From an uncultured Flavobacteriales bacterium (GTDB lineage: Bacteria; Bacteroidota; Bacteroidia; Flavobacteriales; Crocinitomicaceae): a stretch of 64,000 nt of DNA. Location of the stretch: contig CAMLRS010000005.1 of assembly GCA_946482515.1 (NCBI GenBank), positions 179,251 to 243,250 on the forward strand, given 5' to 3'. Positions 25,282 through 33,746 of this stretch are shown here, one piece after another. The stretch's first letter is position 1, and each line of letters opens with the position of its first letter. The notes beneath the pieces are model-generated. The model saw only the letters and a list, made by a program, of their open reading frames with translations, made no database searches and had not been told where the DNA came from. The position numbers and the translations under genes were made by a program.

Positions 25282-26235
25282 TTATGCGTTTAAAGCCGTT
25301 ACAGTGGCTTCGATGAGTGAAAAGGTGATTTCGGCCATGGTGTTGATTTTGTTATCGAGACACGGATTGACTTCCACGAACTCGATGCAGACGGTTTTCG
25401 GGTGCCTGGCGAGCAATTCCAGCGCTTCCCGGGCTTCTTCGGGCGTAATCCCGTTGCCTACAGGCGTTCCCGTTCCGAAAGAAGTCAGCTCGGGATCCAT
25501 ACTGTCGACGTCGAAGGAAACATAAATGCTATCGCAATCGCTGAGCTGGTCCAATGTCTGCTGAATGGTTTCGGCAACGCCGGCTGTGCGCAGCTCGGCA
25601 ACCGTATGATTGGTAATGCCTAATCGTTCAATGATAGCATCTTCTTCTGCTTCCGTGTCGCGAACGCCAATGAAAACGAGGTCCTGCGGCTGAATTTTCG
25701 GCACGATACCACCGAAATTTTTCAGCTTTTCCCATGCTTCCACGGTTGTCTGATCGGGATCGTTGTGCTGGTGCTCGCGGTTATCGTCGCCCAGGGAAAG
25801 TGCCAGCGGCATGCCGTGCATATTGCCCGAAGGTGTCGTATACGGTGAATGAATGTCGCTGTGAGCGTCGATCCAGATCACGCCCAATCGTTTCTCCGGC
25901 TGAGCGGTGCGGATCCCGGCAATCGTTCCGGCAGCTGAGCCGTGATCACCTGAAAGAATGAACGGGAATTTCCCTTCATCGAGCAATTGCTTCGTTTTGC
26001 CGGCTACCTGCGCAAAAACATCCGTATAAGGCGTGATATGACGCGCCATTGGAGTGGTGTCGGGACGATCGAGGAACTGATTGAAATCAGGCAGCGGATG
26101 AAGTGGAACGGAGCCGAAAAAAGGGTTGTTTTGCTTGCGGGCAGCGGTCATGATAGCAGCGGGGCCGAGGGAGGAGCCTCGCGTGCCAGCTGTTAATTCC
26201 GATGTGTTGATGATGAGTTCAATTCTTCGATGCAT
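25282..26235 (-). CDS. Arginase/agmatinase-family ureohydrolase
   Basis: I start at the ATG at 26235 (MHRRIELIINTSELTAG), giving 317 residues; a GTG at 26244 is a less likely start. The manganese-binding ureohydrolase motifs are all present: ILSGDHGSAAGT (about residues 100-111), WIDAHSDIHSPYTTPSGNMHGMP with the DAHSD ligand set (about residues 129-151), and SFDVDSMDPE (about residues 233-242). Arginase, which hydrolyses arginine to ornithine and urea, is the most likely activity; agmatinase or formiminoglutamase cannot be excluded. It sits two bases upstream of argS, linking arginine breakdown and arginyl-tRNA formation in one transcript. Confidence 0.9.
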   Translation of the reverse strand: MHRRIELIINTSELTAGTRGSSLGPAAIMTAARKQNNPFFGSVPLHPLPDFNQFLDRPDTTPMARHITPYTDVFAQVAGKTKQLLDEGKFPFILSGDHGSAAGTIAGIRTAQPEKRLGVIWIDAHSDIHSPYTTPSGNMHGMPLALSLGDDNREHQHNDPDQTTVEAWEKLKNFGGIVPKIQPQDLVFIGVRDTEAEEDAIIERLGITNHTVAELRTAGVAETIQQTLDQLSDCDSIYVSFDVDSMDPELTSFGTGTPVGNGITPEEAREALELLARHPKTVCIEFVEVNPCLDNKINTMAEITFSLIEATVTALNA

Positions 26236-26419
26236 AAAAAGCACTTAGCGCTTACAAAAGTACTTTTTCAGGCGCAATTTTCATCCTGCGTGGCCAAAGA
26301 ACTTCCCTTCAGCCGGCAGGGCGGGGAATACAAGCTGAAATTTCGACCGGGTGAAGTGATTCGTAATTCCGTTGAAATTAGTAATTTAGCCCCCGTTTTG
26401 AAACAATTTAGTTGAATAC

Positions 26420-27103
26420 ATGATGATACGACTACAGCTGCTACTCCTGCTGATCGCTATCGCGTTGAGTGCCTGCACCGAACAGAAGCGGGTGGTAACG
26501 GAAGGCCGGGTGATTTATACCGTTGAATACCCGAATCATAAGGACAATTTCTTCCTCTACAGCATACTGCCTAAGGAAATGACCGTGAATTTCAAGGACG
26601 GACTCATGGAGAGCCGCATCGAAAAAGCGAACCTGCAGAATATCCTGCTGGTCGACTGTAACCAAAAACAGGTTTCGGCTTATTTCAGCTATGGCGATGA
26701 AGCGTACAAAGTGGCCCTGCAATCGGCAGATATCAAATCCATGCTGAACGATCAGAAAGCCTATTCGATTACCTTTACCGACGAGAAAGATACGATGGCC
26801 GGGTTCCACGTGCAGAAAGCGATTGCTACTGCGGTGAAAGATCCGTCAGACAAGATCGAGCTCTGGTACACGGACGAAATACAGATGCAGCATTCCAACT
26901 GGTACAATCCGTTCCACCAGGTGCCGGGCTTTTTGCTGGCGTATGCTATCGATCGTTACGGAATCCGCATGGAATTCCGTGCCAAGCGGTTTGAAGAAAC
27001 AGCTGTCTCCAAAGAAGAGCTGACAGCGCAAAAACAAGGAAAAGTGATCCGTTACGCCGAATACAACACGGCGCTCGGCGATCTTTTCAAATCATTTGAA
27101 TAA
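26420..27103 (+). CDS. Lipoprotein of unknown function
   Basis: A 227-residue protein with a lipoprotein signal (hydrophobic leader then LSAC, cysteine near residue 19). The mature part begins VVTEGRVIYTVEYPN and reads as alternating beta strands (MTVNFKDGLMESRIEKANLQ, NILLVDCNQKQVSAYFSYGD), similar in style to DUF4412/GLPGLI-like periplasmic proteins of Bacteroidota, though I cannot assign one. The next gene begins immediately after its stop and appears to be a distant relative, suggesting an old duplication. Confidence 0.7.
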   Translation: MMIRLQLLLLLIAIALSACTEQKRVVTEGRVIYTVEYPNHKDNFFLYSILPKEMTVNFKDGLMESRIEKANLQNILLVDCNQKQVSAYFSYGDEAYKVALQSADIKSMLNDQKAYSITFTDEKDTMAGFHVQKAIATAVKDPSDKIELWYTDEIQMQHSNWYNPFHQVPGFLLAYAIDRYGIRMEFRAKRFEETAVSKEELTAQKQGKVIRYAEYNTALGDLFKSFE

Positions 27104-27742
27104 ATGCGAAAAGGACTGATTATTCTGTTGTTCCTGCTCGCTCCACTGGTGTCATTGGCACAGGAGCCGGTACAGGGCGTTTTTACTTACCGTGCATCCA
27201 TCACGCATCCGGATACGAATGTGGTGCTGAAAAGCTGGCAGGTGAAAATCTATACCAACGATACGATCGTACGGGTAGAAACCGAGACCGATCAGATGGG
27301 ACAACAGATTTATATCCGCCACATGGAGCTCAATAAGGCCTACTTACTGCTGCATTTCAACGGCGTGAATTACGCCATTCAGAATGATCTTTCTCAGAAA
27401 GCTCCGCAATCGGATACAGTACAGCCAGCTTACACGGTGAAAAAGAAATTCGGCAGCAAGAAGATCGCAGGCATTCGCTGTAAGAAATACTACATCCTCG
27501 ACAAAGGCATGACTGAAGGCTATTATTGCTATTTCGCTAAAAAAATCGATAATAAATACCTCGAAGTCTATCCCGAAGTTCCCGGCCTGGCGGTCGATTA
27601 TTACCTGCCTTCACAGGAAGGATTGATCCATTATGAGCTCGTGAGCTACGTTCCGGGCACGGTCAATCGCGACCTGTTCGGCATTCCATCGGATTACAAG
27701 CGCGTCTCCTTCGAAGAGTTCGTGAACCTCTTTTCCGAGTGA
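27104..27742 (+). CDS. Exported protein of unknown function
   Basis: A 212-residue protein with a signal peptide (residues 1-19, ending PLVSLAQ). The mature region has the pattern VQGVFTYRASITHPDTN, QVKIYTNDTIVRVETETDQMG and KKKFGSKKIAGIRCKKYYIL, which recalls DUF4412-like or GLPGLI-like periplasmic beta proteins. Its ATG directly follows the TAA of the lipoprotein gene, so translational coupling is likely. The function is unknown; relatedness to its neighbour is suggested by layout only. Confidence 0.7.
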   Translation: MRKGLIILLFLLAPLVSLAQEPVQGVFTYRASITHPDTNVVLKSWQVKIYTNDTIVRVETETDQMGQQIYIRHMELNKAYLLLHFNGVNYAIQNDLSQKAPQSDTVQPAYTVKKKFGSKKIAGIRCKKYYILDKGMTEGYYCYFAKKIDNKYLEVYPEVPGLAVDYYLPSQEGLIHYELVSYVPGTVNRDLFGIPSDYKRVSFEEFVNLFSE

Positions 27743-27885
27743 TAGATCAACCTCCTCCCTTGAGAAGAGAAAGCGTAGCTTTTGAAGACCAAGCGGTAGC
27801 GCAGGGACATTGAGGAGGGGAGCATTCAACAACCCATTGTGTATAGATCCTTTTAACCGAACCAATCCCATAGCCTAATCCTCGC

Positions 27886-27893
27886 TACCTTCG
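27886..27893 (+). promoter_or_regulatory. Putative -7 element (TAnnTTCG variant) upstream of ftsK
   Basis: TACCTTCG ends 16 bases before the ftsK ATG. The same variant of the TAnnTTTG element occurs upstream of panB, mdh, the SRPBCC gene at 39883 and the TPR kinase gene at 55370. No clear -33 element is seen. Confidence 0.4.
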
Positions 27894-27909
27894 TAAGATA
27901 GTTATCAAT

Positions 27910-30450
27910 ATGGCTGTACAAAACGAATTCCGGGAGAAAAAGGAAGAGCCTGTGACGGAGCAACCAACGCGCAAAAAAGCGCCGGAGAAAGCACCTTCAG
28001 AGGAGAGAACGACCTTGAAAAAACTGGGCGAACGCCTGGATAAAAAGCGTACCAAGACGATCATCGGGATCGTGCTGGTGCTGTTCTCTTTTTTCACCTT
28101 TTTATCCTGCTTTTCCTTCTTTTTTACCTGGAAAGTCGACCAGGACCGCGTCATTTCCAAGAGCCTTTTCACCTTTTTGTTCGAAGACAATCCGGAGCCC
28201 GTTGCCAACTGGCTGGGGAAATTCGGCGCGTGGATGTCGCACCTGTTCATGTATCGCTGGTTCGGTATTTCGTCCTTCGGAATCACTTTCATGGTCTTCC
28301 TGCTCGGCTTTAAATGGATGCTGAACATCCGCTTGCTGCCCTTGCAGCGTTCGTTTGCCGTTGCCGGGCTGTTCATGGTCTGGTCGTCCATCTTCTTTGG
28401 TTATTTCGTTGCCCAGATCGATTACCTCGGCGGAACCTTCGGTTATTCCATCAACCAGTGGCTGCGACTGTCTATCGGGAAATTCGGCGCCTTCGTTGTG
28501 ATCCTGGCCCTGCTTTACATCATTCTTGTCATCCTGTTCAATGCCGATATCCGCTCGTGGTATGAAAAGCTGCGTTCCGGAAAAGAGCTGTTCAAGGACG
28601 AAGATCAGCCGGTAACTGCAACCAACGGTATGACCGATATTCATGTGGTGAACACCATTCGCGAAAACGAAATCCTCCAGGACGAGGAAGCGCCGCAATA
28701 TGCCTTCGACGAAGACGAAGAACCGGAAGAAGACGAAGACGACAGCTTCATTGTGATCCACAAGGATGTGGAAGTCGATCTGCCTGTGGATGACCCGGAT
28801 GAAGATTTGCTCCCGAAAACGGCAGTTGGTGCGCATACGGAAATTCCGGTCGAGATGGACGACAGCGATTTCGACGTAGCAATCGCCGAAACAGATGCCG
28901 AATTGTCCCAAGACCAGCTCCATTCGTTACAGAAAGAATACGGAGATTACGATCCAACGCTCGATCTTGCCGGCTACATGCTGCCGCCGATCGAATTGCT
29001 GAAGGAATACGGAAACGGACAGGTGTCCATCAACAAGCAGGAGCTCGAAGACAACAAGAACAAGATTGTCGAGACGCTTTCGCATTACAAGATCGATATC
29101 GCGAAGATCAAAGCGACAGTTGGTCCTACGGTGACGCTTTACGAAATCGTTCCTGCCCCAGGCGTTCGTATTTCCAAGATCAAAAACCTCGAAGACGACA
29201 TCGCGCTGAGCCTTTCCGCTTTGGGAATCCGTATCATCGCACCGATTCCCGGAAAAGGAACTATTGGTATCGAAGTACCGAACAGCAACCCGGATATGGT
29301 GTCCATGCGCTCGCTCATCGCTTCGGAGAAATTCCAGAATTCCGACTTCGAGCTGCCGATCGTGATCGGGAAAACGATCACCAATGAAACGTTCACCTTC
29401 GACCTCACCAAAACGCCGCACTTGCTCGTGGCGGGTGCTACCGGTCAGGGTAAATCGGTTGGTTTGAACGCCATCCTGTTGTCGATGCTCTACAAAAAGC
29501 ACCCGGCGCAGGTGAAATTCGTGCTCATTGACCCGAAAAAGGTCGAACTAACGCTTTACAACCGCATCGAGCGCCACTTCCTGGCCAAATTGCCGAACGA
29601 AGAGGAAGCCATCATCACCGACACGTCGAAAGTGGTGAACACGCTCAACTCCCTGTGTATCGAAATGGACGCGCGCTATGAATTGCTCAAAGAAGCACAG
29701 GTGCGTACCATTAAAGAATACAATGCAAAATTCATCGCCCGCCGACTGAACCCGGAAAAAGGTCACCGTTATATGCCGTACATCGTGGTGCTGATCGACG
29801 AGTTCGCCGATCTCATCATGACTGCCGGAAAAGAAGTCGAGCACCCTATTGCCCGTCTGGCCCAGCTGGCGCGAGCGATCGGAATTCACCTCATCGTGGC
29901 CACACAGCGTCCGTCGGTGAACGTGATCACCGGTATGATCAAAGCCAACTTCCCGGCGCGTATTGCCTTCCGCGTGTTGTCCAAAATCGACTCGCGCACC
30001 ATTCTCGATGCTTCGGGCGCCGACCAGCTCATCGGTCGTGGAGATATGCTCATTGCCACCGGTTCCGATATTGTGCGTGTACAGTGTGGTTTCGCCGATA
30101 CGCCGGAAGTGGAAGCCATCTGCCAGTTCATCGGTGAACAGCGCGCTTATCCGGAAGCCTTGTTGCTGCCGGAATATGTGGGAGCGGAAGGCGAGGACAG
30201 GGATATCGACCTCACAGACATCGACCCGATGTTCGCCGACGCAGCACGCATCGTTGTGATGCACCAGCAGGGCTCGGCGTCATTGCTGCAGCGCAAGCTC
30301 AAGCTCGGCTACAACCGTGCAGGAAGAATCGTCGACCAGCTCGAAGGCTACGGTATCATCGGACCGTTCCAGGGAAGCAAGGCCCGCGAGGTATTGTTCT
30401 CAGATGAAATGAGCCTGGAAGAGTACCTTTCTGCTAAGGGAATTTCCTAG
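27910..30450 (+). CDS. ftsK: DNA translocase FtsK/SpoIIIE
   Basis: An 846-residue protein. Residues about 40-220 hold four transmembrane helices (for example TIIGIVLVLFSFFTFLSCFS and FGAFVVILALLYIILVILF). An acidic linker follows (residues about 250-320, with repeated DEDEEPEEDEDD). The RecA-like motor has Walker A GATGQGKS at about residues 508-515 and Walker B VVLIDEFADLI at about residues 624-634. The C-terminal gamma winged-helix domain (SASLLQRKLKLGYNRAGRIVDQLEGYGIIGP) should recognise polar KOPS-like sequences. The protein pumps DNA at the division septum and coordinates chromosome dimer resolution. A lolA-like gene follows, an order I recall from other Bacteroidota. Confidence 0.97.
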   Translation: MAVQNEFREKKEEPVTEQPTRKKAPEKAPSEERTTLKKLGERLDKKRTKTIIGIVLVLFSFFTFLSCFSFFFTWKVDQDRVISKSLFTFLFEDNPEPVANWLGKFGAWMSHLFMYRWFGISSFGITFMVFLLGFKWMLNIRLLPLQRSFAVAGLFMVWSSIFFGYFVAQIDYLGGTFGYSINQWLRLSIGKFGAFVVILALLYIILVILFNADIRSWYEKLRSGKELFKDEDQPVTATNGMTDIHVVNTIRENEILQDEEAPQYAFDEDEEPEEDEDDSFIVIHKDVEVDLPVDDPDEDLLPKTAVGAHTEIPVEMDDSDFDVAIAETDAELSQDQLHSLQKEYGDYDPTLDLAGYMLPPIELLKEYGNGQVSINKQELEDNKNKIVETLSHYKIDIAKIKATVGPTVTLYEIVPAPGVRISKIKNLEDDIALSLSALGIRIIAPIPGKGTIGIEVPNSNPDMVSMRSLIASEKFQNSDFELPIVIGKTITNETFTFDLTKTPHLLVAGATGQGKSVGLNAILLSMLYKKHPAQVKFVLIDPKKVELTLYNRIERHFLAKLPNEEEAIITDTSKVVNTLNSLCIEMDARYELLKEAQVRTIKEYNAKFIARRLNPEKGHRYMPYIVVLIDEFADLIMTAGKEVEHPIARLAQLARAIGIHLIVATQRPSVNVITGMIKANFPARIAFRVLSKIDSRTILDASGADQLIGRGDMLIATGSDIVRVQCGFADTPEVEAICQFIGEQRAYPEALLLPEYVGAEGEDRDIDLTDIDPMFADAARIVVMHQQGSASLLQRKLKLGYNRAGRIVDQLEGYGIIGPFQGSKAREVLFSDEMSLEEYLSAKGIS

Positions 30451-30535
30451 TACTCACATTGAACGTTAATTTATTGTTGTTCTTCCCAAAGGGTTTGGCA
30501 CAATTTCTGATATTTGCACTGAAAAACAAATCGAA

Positions 30536-31171
30536 ATGAAATACTTATTAATTCTGATAGCCCTTTTTACAACAACGCTCACGTTTGCTCAGGACGCCAA
30601 GGCACAGGGAATCCTGGATAAAGCTTCTGCAAAGATCAAAGGCCAGAAATCGTTCTACGTAGAATTCAGCGCACAGATCAAAAACAGCTCCAATGGTCAA
30701 AATGAAACTGTAACCGGAAAGGGTTGGGTAAAAGGATCGAAATTCTGCGCTACCTACGGCGAGAATACGATCATCTCCAACGGTGTAAAAACCTGGACGA
30801 TCGTCAAAGAAGAAAAAACAGTATATGAAACGGATGCCAGCGAAGACAGCGACGGCATGAACCCGAAAAAGCTCATGACATTGTGGGATACCGGTTTCAA
30901 GAACAAATACGAGAAAGAAGAAACCCTCAACGGTGAAGCGGTACACGTGATCAACCTGTATCCGAAAAACCCGAAAGGCGCCGAATACCACACCATTGTG
31001 CTCTATATTTCAAAAAGCACCAATGAGTTGAAGAAAGCAGTGATGAAAACCAACTCCGGTACAACCATGACCTACACGCTGACGAAGTTTACTTCAAACG
31101 CAGCAGTAGAAGATACCAAGTTCGTTTTCGACGCGAAAAAATACCCGGGATACCACATCGTAAAAGATTAA
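30536..31171 (+). CDS. lolA: LolA-like outer-membrane lipoprotein carrier protein
   Basis: A 211-residue protein with a signal peptide (residues 1-18, ending LTFAQ). The LolA-type fold is suggested by AQGILDKASAKIKGQKSFYVEFSAQI at the start of the mature protein, the GWVKGSKFC strand, TYGENTIISNGVKTWTIVKEEKTVYE and the C-terminal DTKFVFDAKKYPGYHIV. LolA carries lipoproteins through the periplasm from the inner to the outer membrane. It lies 85 bases after ftsK and has its own terminator. The symbol is given as family-level. Confidence 0.85.
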   Translation: MKYLLILIALFTTTLTFAQDAKAQGILDKASAKIKGQKSFYVEFSAQIKNSSNGQNETVTGKGWVKGSKFCATYGENTIISNGVKTWTIVKEEKTVYETDASEDSDGMNPKKLMTLWDTGFKNKYEKEETLNGEAVHVINLYPKNPKGAEYHTIVLYISKSTNELKKAVMKTNSGTTMTYTLTKFTSNAAVEDTKFVFDAKKYPGYHIVKD

Positions 31172-31193
31172 ACCCTAAAAACCTGAAAGCAGA

Positions 31194-31222
31194 GCCATTC
31201 CGGAAACGGGGTGGCTTTTTTT
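31194..31222 (+). terminator. Rho-independent terminator of the lolA gene
   Basis: GCCATTCCG and CGGGGTGGC form a nine-pair stem with two G-U pairs and a GAAA loop, followed by seven T. It is 23 bases after the lolA stop. Confidence 0.9.
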
Positions 31223-31235
31223 AGTTTCCCAGGTT

Positions 31236-31344
31236 CCCGCAGATTTCACAGATGCTCGCTGATGACGATTGCTGGTTGTAGAAAAACTTAACCAAAATAA
31301 ACAATCACATACAAGCCTCCGCGTAAATCTGCGCTATCTGCGGG
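31236..31344. repeat. Dispersed-type repeat with inverted CCCGCAGAT ends
   Basis: Nine-base inverted arms CCCGCAGAT (31236-31244) and ATCTGCGGG (31336-31344) bound about 91 bases that also contain CACAGATGC and GCGTAAATCTGCGC. Sequences of this flavour (repeated GCAGAT words) occur between genes in many Bacteroidota and other bacteria as I recall; copy number in this genome cannot be tested here because only this copy lies in the window. Confidence 0.5.
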
Positions 31345-31383
31345 TGCTTTTCCCATCCAGCACCGCCTCTAACATGACTAAAC

Positions 31384-31412
31384 AAAAAAGCCGGCAGAAC
31401 ATCCACCGGCTT
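31384..31412 (-). terminator. Rho-independent terminator of the E1 fusion gene
   Basis: On the minus strand AAGCCGG and CCGGCTT (31406-31412 and 31388-31394) form a seven-pair stem with an 11-base loop, followed by TTTTGTT. It lies 22 bases past the stop at 31434. Confidence 0.85.
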
Positions 31413-31433
31413 AATATAATGAGCAGTTATCTC

Positions 31434-33440
31434 CTAAAATGCATGCAGCTCCACCAAAGCCGCTTTAAAGCGATCCAATGGCAGGAATTGTTTCTCGAGC
31501 GGAACGGCAAATGGAACCGGTGTATCGATGGAACCAATGCGTTTCACAGGAGCATCCAGTTGGTGGAAGCAATTTTCGTTGATGAGCGAAACGATTTCAC
31601 CGCCTATACCGCCTGTAAGGCAATCTTCGTGCAGCACGATCACTTTCCCGGTCTTGGCTACAGAAGCGTAAATAGTTTCTGTATCCAGTGGGAGCAGCGT
31701 TTTCAAATCGATGAGGTCGGCACTGATCTCCGGATGTTCGTCCAAAGCTTCCATTGCCCAGTGAACGCCAAGACCGTAAGTTACGATCGTCAGGTCATCA
31801 CCGGTGCGAACGTAACCCGCTTTACCAATTTCGGTTGTATAGTAATCGTCCGGAATATCTTCGCGGATGCTTCTGTACAGGTATTTGTGCTCGAACACCA
31901 TCACCGGGTTCGGATCTTCGATCGCAGCGGCAAGAAGTCCTTTCGCATCGCCCGGGAAAGCAGGGTAAACAATTTTCAATCCTGGTGTGTGGAAGAACCA
32001 CGCTTCGTTGCTCTGACTGTGGAACGGCCCGGCAGCGGTATTGGCTCCGGTAGGCATGCGCACGACTACGTCGGCATTTTGCCCCCAGCGCCAGTGGATT
32101 TTCGCGAGGTTGTTCACAATCTGGTTGAACCCACAGGTTACGAAGTCGGCGAACTGCATTTCCACAACGGCTTTCATGCCACTGATCGACAAACCGAGTC
32201 CGGCGCCAACAATAGCTGATTCACAGATCGGTGTGTTACGCACACGTCCTTTTCCGAATTGCTCGACAAATCCTTCGGTTACTTTGAATACGCCACCGTA
32301 TTCGGCGATATCCTGTCCCATGATCACCAGATCCGGGTATTTTTCCATCGACTGGCGCAATCCGTCTTGGATCGCATCGATGTAACGTTTCTCTGTTTTA
32401 GTGCTGGTAGCCGGTTGGATTACCTGTTGTGTGAACGGTGCATACAGGTCGGTCAGCTCGCGTTCCAGGTCGGCAGTTACCGGACCTTCGGCAAAAGCGA
32501 CATCCAGTCCGTCCTGGATTTCTTTCTTGATAGCATCTGCCACTTCCGCTTTTTTAGCATCGCTCAGCAGGCCGATCTCACGCAGGTACAGCTCGTAGTT
32601 CAGCACTGGGTCTCTTTTCACCCATTCGTCCTGCAAACCATCCGGATAGTATTTCGTTCCGGAAGCTTCTTCGTGCCCGCGCATACGGAAAGTCATGAAT
32701 TCCAATAGGAACGGACGTGGTTTCTGACGAATAGAATCGGCAATTTTACGCACGGTGCGAATCACATCGAGGATGTTGTTGCCATCCACCTGGAAAGCAT
32801 CCATTCCGTATCCGATTCCTTTATCGACGAACTGTTTGCAGCGGAATTGCTCACGGCTTGGCGTGGAAAGTCCCCAGCAGTTGTTTTCAACAGCAAAAAT
32901 CACCGGAAGGTCCCACACAGCCGCTACGTTGAGCGATTCGTGGAAATCGCCTTCGCTGGCGCCACCATCACCTGTAAATACGATCGTTGCCTGGTTGTTG
33001 TTCTTCAACAGATTCGCCAAAGCGATTCCGTCGGCGATCCCCAGTTGCGGACCGAGGTGCGAGATCATACCAACGATCTTGTAATCCTGCGTTCCGAAGT
33101 GGAACGAGCGGTCGCGTCCTTTGGTAAAGCCCGACATTTTCCCCTGAAACTGCGCAAACAGGCGACTGAGCGGAATGCCGCGGGTTGTGAAGATCCCGAG
33201 GTTGCGGTGCATCGGCAGGATGTATTCTTCCTGGTTCATGGCCAGCGCCGTTCCTACGGAAACACCTTCCTGTCCCCAGCCGGAGAACCACTTGGTGATT
33301 TTTCCCTGACGAAGGAGGATCAGCATCTTTTCCTCGATCAATCGTGGCTTCATAATGGCCGCGTAAATGTCGAGCAATTCCTGGTCTTCAAAACCGGTGC
33401 GGTCAAAATCAATGGCGCGCTGCGTGATAATTGTTTCCAT
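31434..33440 (-). CDS. 2-oxoacid dehydrogenase E1 component, fused alpha and beta subunits
   Basis: A 668-residue fusion. The alpha-subunit part (about residues 1-330) has the thiamine-diphosphate motif TGDGGASEGDFHESLNVAAVWDLPVIFAVENN split here as GDG (about residues 157-159) through ENN (about residues 184-186), plus a phosphorylation-loop-like region RSFHFG. The beta-subunit part (about residues 345-668) has VIMGQDIAEYGGVFKVTEGF, TPICESAIVGAGLGL and VLHEDCLTGGIGGEI. The closest fit is the branched-chain 2-oxoisovalerate dehydrogenase E1 or a pyruvate dehydrogenase E1 of the same type; the alpha-beta fusion is common in Bacteroidota. E2 and E3 are not in the window. Confidence 0.93.
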   Translation of the reverse strand: METIITQRAIDFDRTGFEDQELLDIYAAIMKPRLIEEKMLILLRQGKITKWFSGWGQEGVSVGTALAMNQEEYILPMHRNLGIFTTRGIPLSRLFAQFQGKMSGFTKGRDRSFHFGTQDYKIVGMISHLGPQLGIADGIALANLLKNNNQATIVFTGDGGASEGDFHESLNVAAVWDLPVIFAVENNCWGLSTPSREQFRCKQFVDKGIGYGMDAFQVDGNNILDVIRTVRKIADSIRQKPRPFLLEFMTFRMRGHEEASGTKYYPDGLQDEWVKRDPVLNYELYLREIGLLSDAKKAEVADAIKKEIQDGLDVAFAEGPVTADLERELTDLYAPFTQQVIQPATSTKTEKRYIDAIQDGLRQSMEKYPDLVIMGQDIAEYGGVFKVTEGFVEQFGKGRVRNTPICESAIVGAGLGLSISGMKAVVEMQFADFVTCGFNQIVNNLAKIHWRWGQNADVVVRMPTGANTAAGPFHSQSNEAWFFHTPGLKIVYPAFPGDAKGLLAAAIEDPNPVMVFEHKYLYRSIREDIPDDYYTTEIGKAGYVRTGDDLTIVTYGLGVHWAMEALDEHPEISADLIDLKTLLPLDTETIYASVAKTGKVIVLHEDCLTGGIGGEIVSLINENCFHQLDAPVKRIGSIDTPVPFAVPLEKQFLPLDRFKAALVELHAF

Positions 33441-33594
33441 GGGTGAAATATTCCGTGCAAAATTAATGTTTTTCCTGCCTGTTTGAACGGATTTATACGT
33501 TGTTGGAAGAATGTTATGAACACTGACTTTAGGACTTTAGGACAGCGGGGATCTTAAGACGTCAGGGATCACGAAAGTCGCGCTGAGATTGAAG

Positions 33595-33620
33595 CTAAAC
33601 GTTGCTAACGGTTAGAAACG
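33595..33620 (+). repeat. 26-bp palindromic intergenic repeat, copy 1
   Basis: This copy matches the family core: arms CGTTGCTAAC and GTTAGAAACG around a single central G, preceded by CTAAA. It lies between two minus-strand genes and is followed by a separate terminator at 33646. Confidence 0.85.
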
Positions 33621-33645
33621 GATAACATAAGAAGCAGAATCACCC

Positions 33646-33677
33646 AAACAAAAAACGGGTAGAAAAATCCACCCGTT
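33646..33677 (-). terminator. Rho-independent terminator of the T9SS gene at 33747-35165
   Basis: On the minus strand AACGGGT and ACCCGTT (33671-33677 and 33654-33660) form a seven-pair stem with a ten-base loop, followed by a T-rich tract (TTTTGTTT). It lies 70 bases past the stop at 33747. Confidence 0.75.
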
Positions 33678-33746
33678 GTTGATTTTAGGATTAGGAAGGC
33701 TTCAAGAAGAGAAGTCCTGAAATCTTGAAGTCCTAAATCCCGAAGC

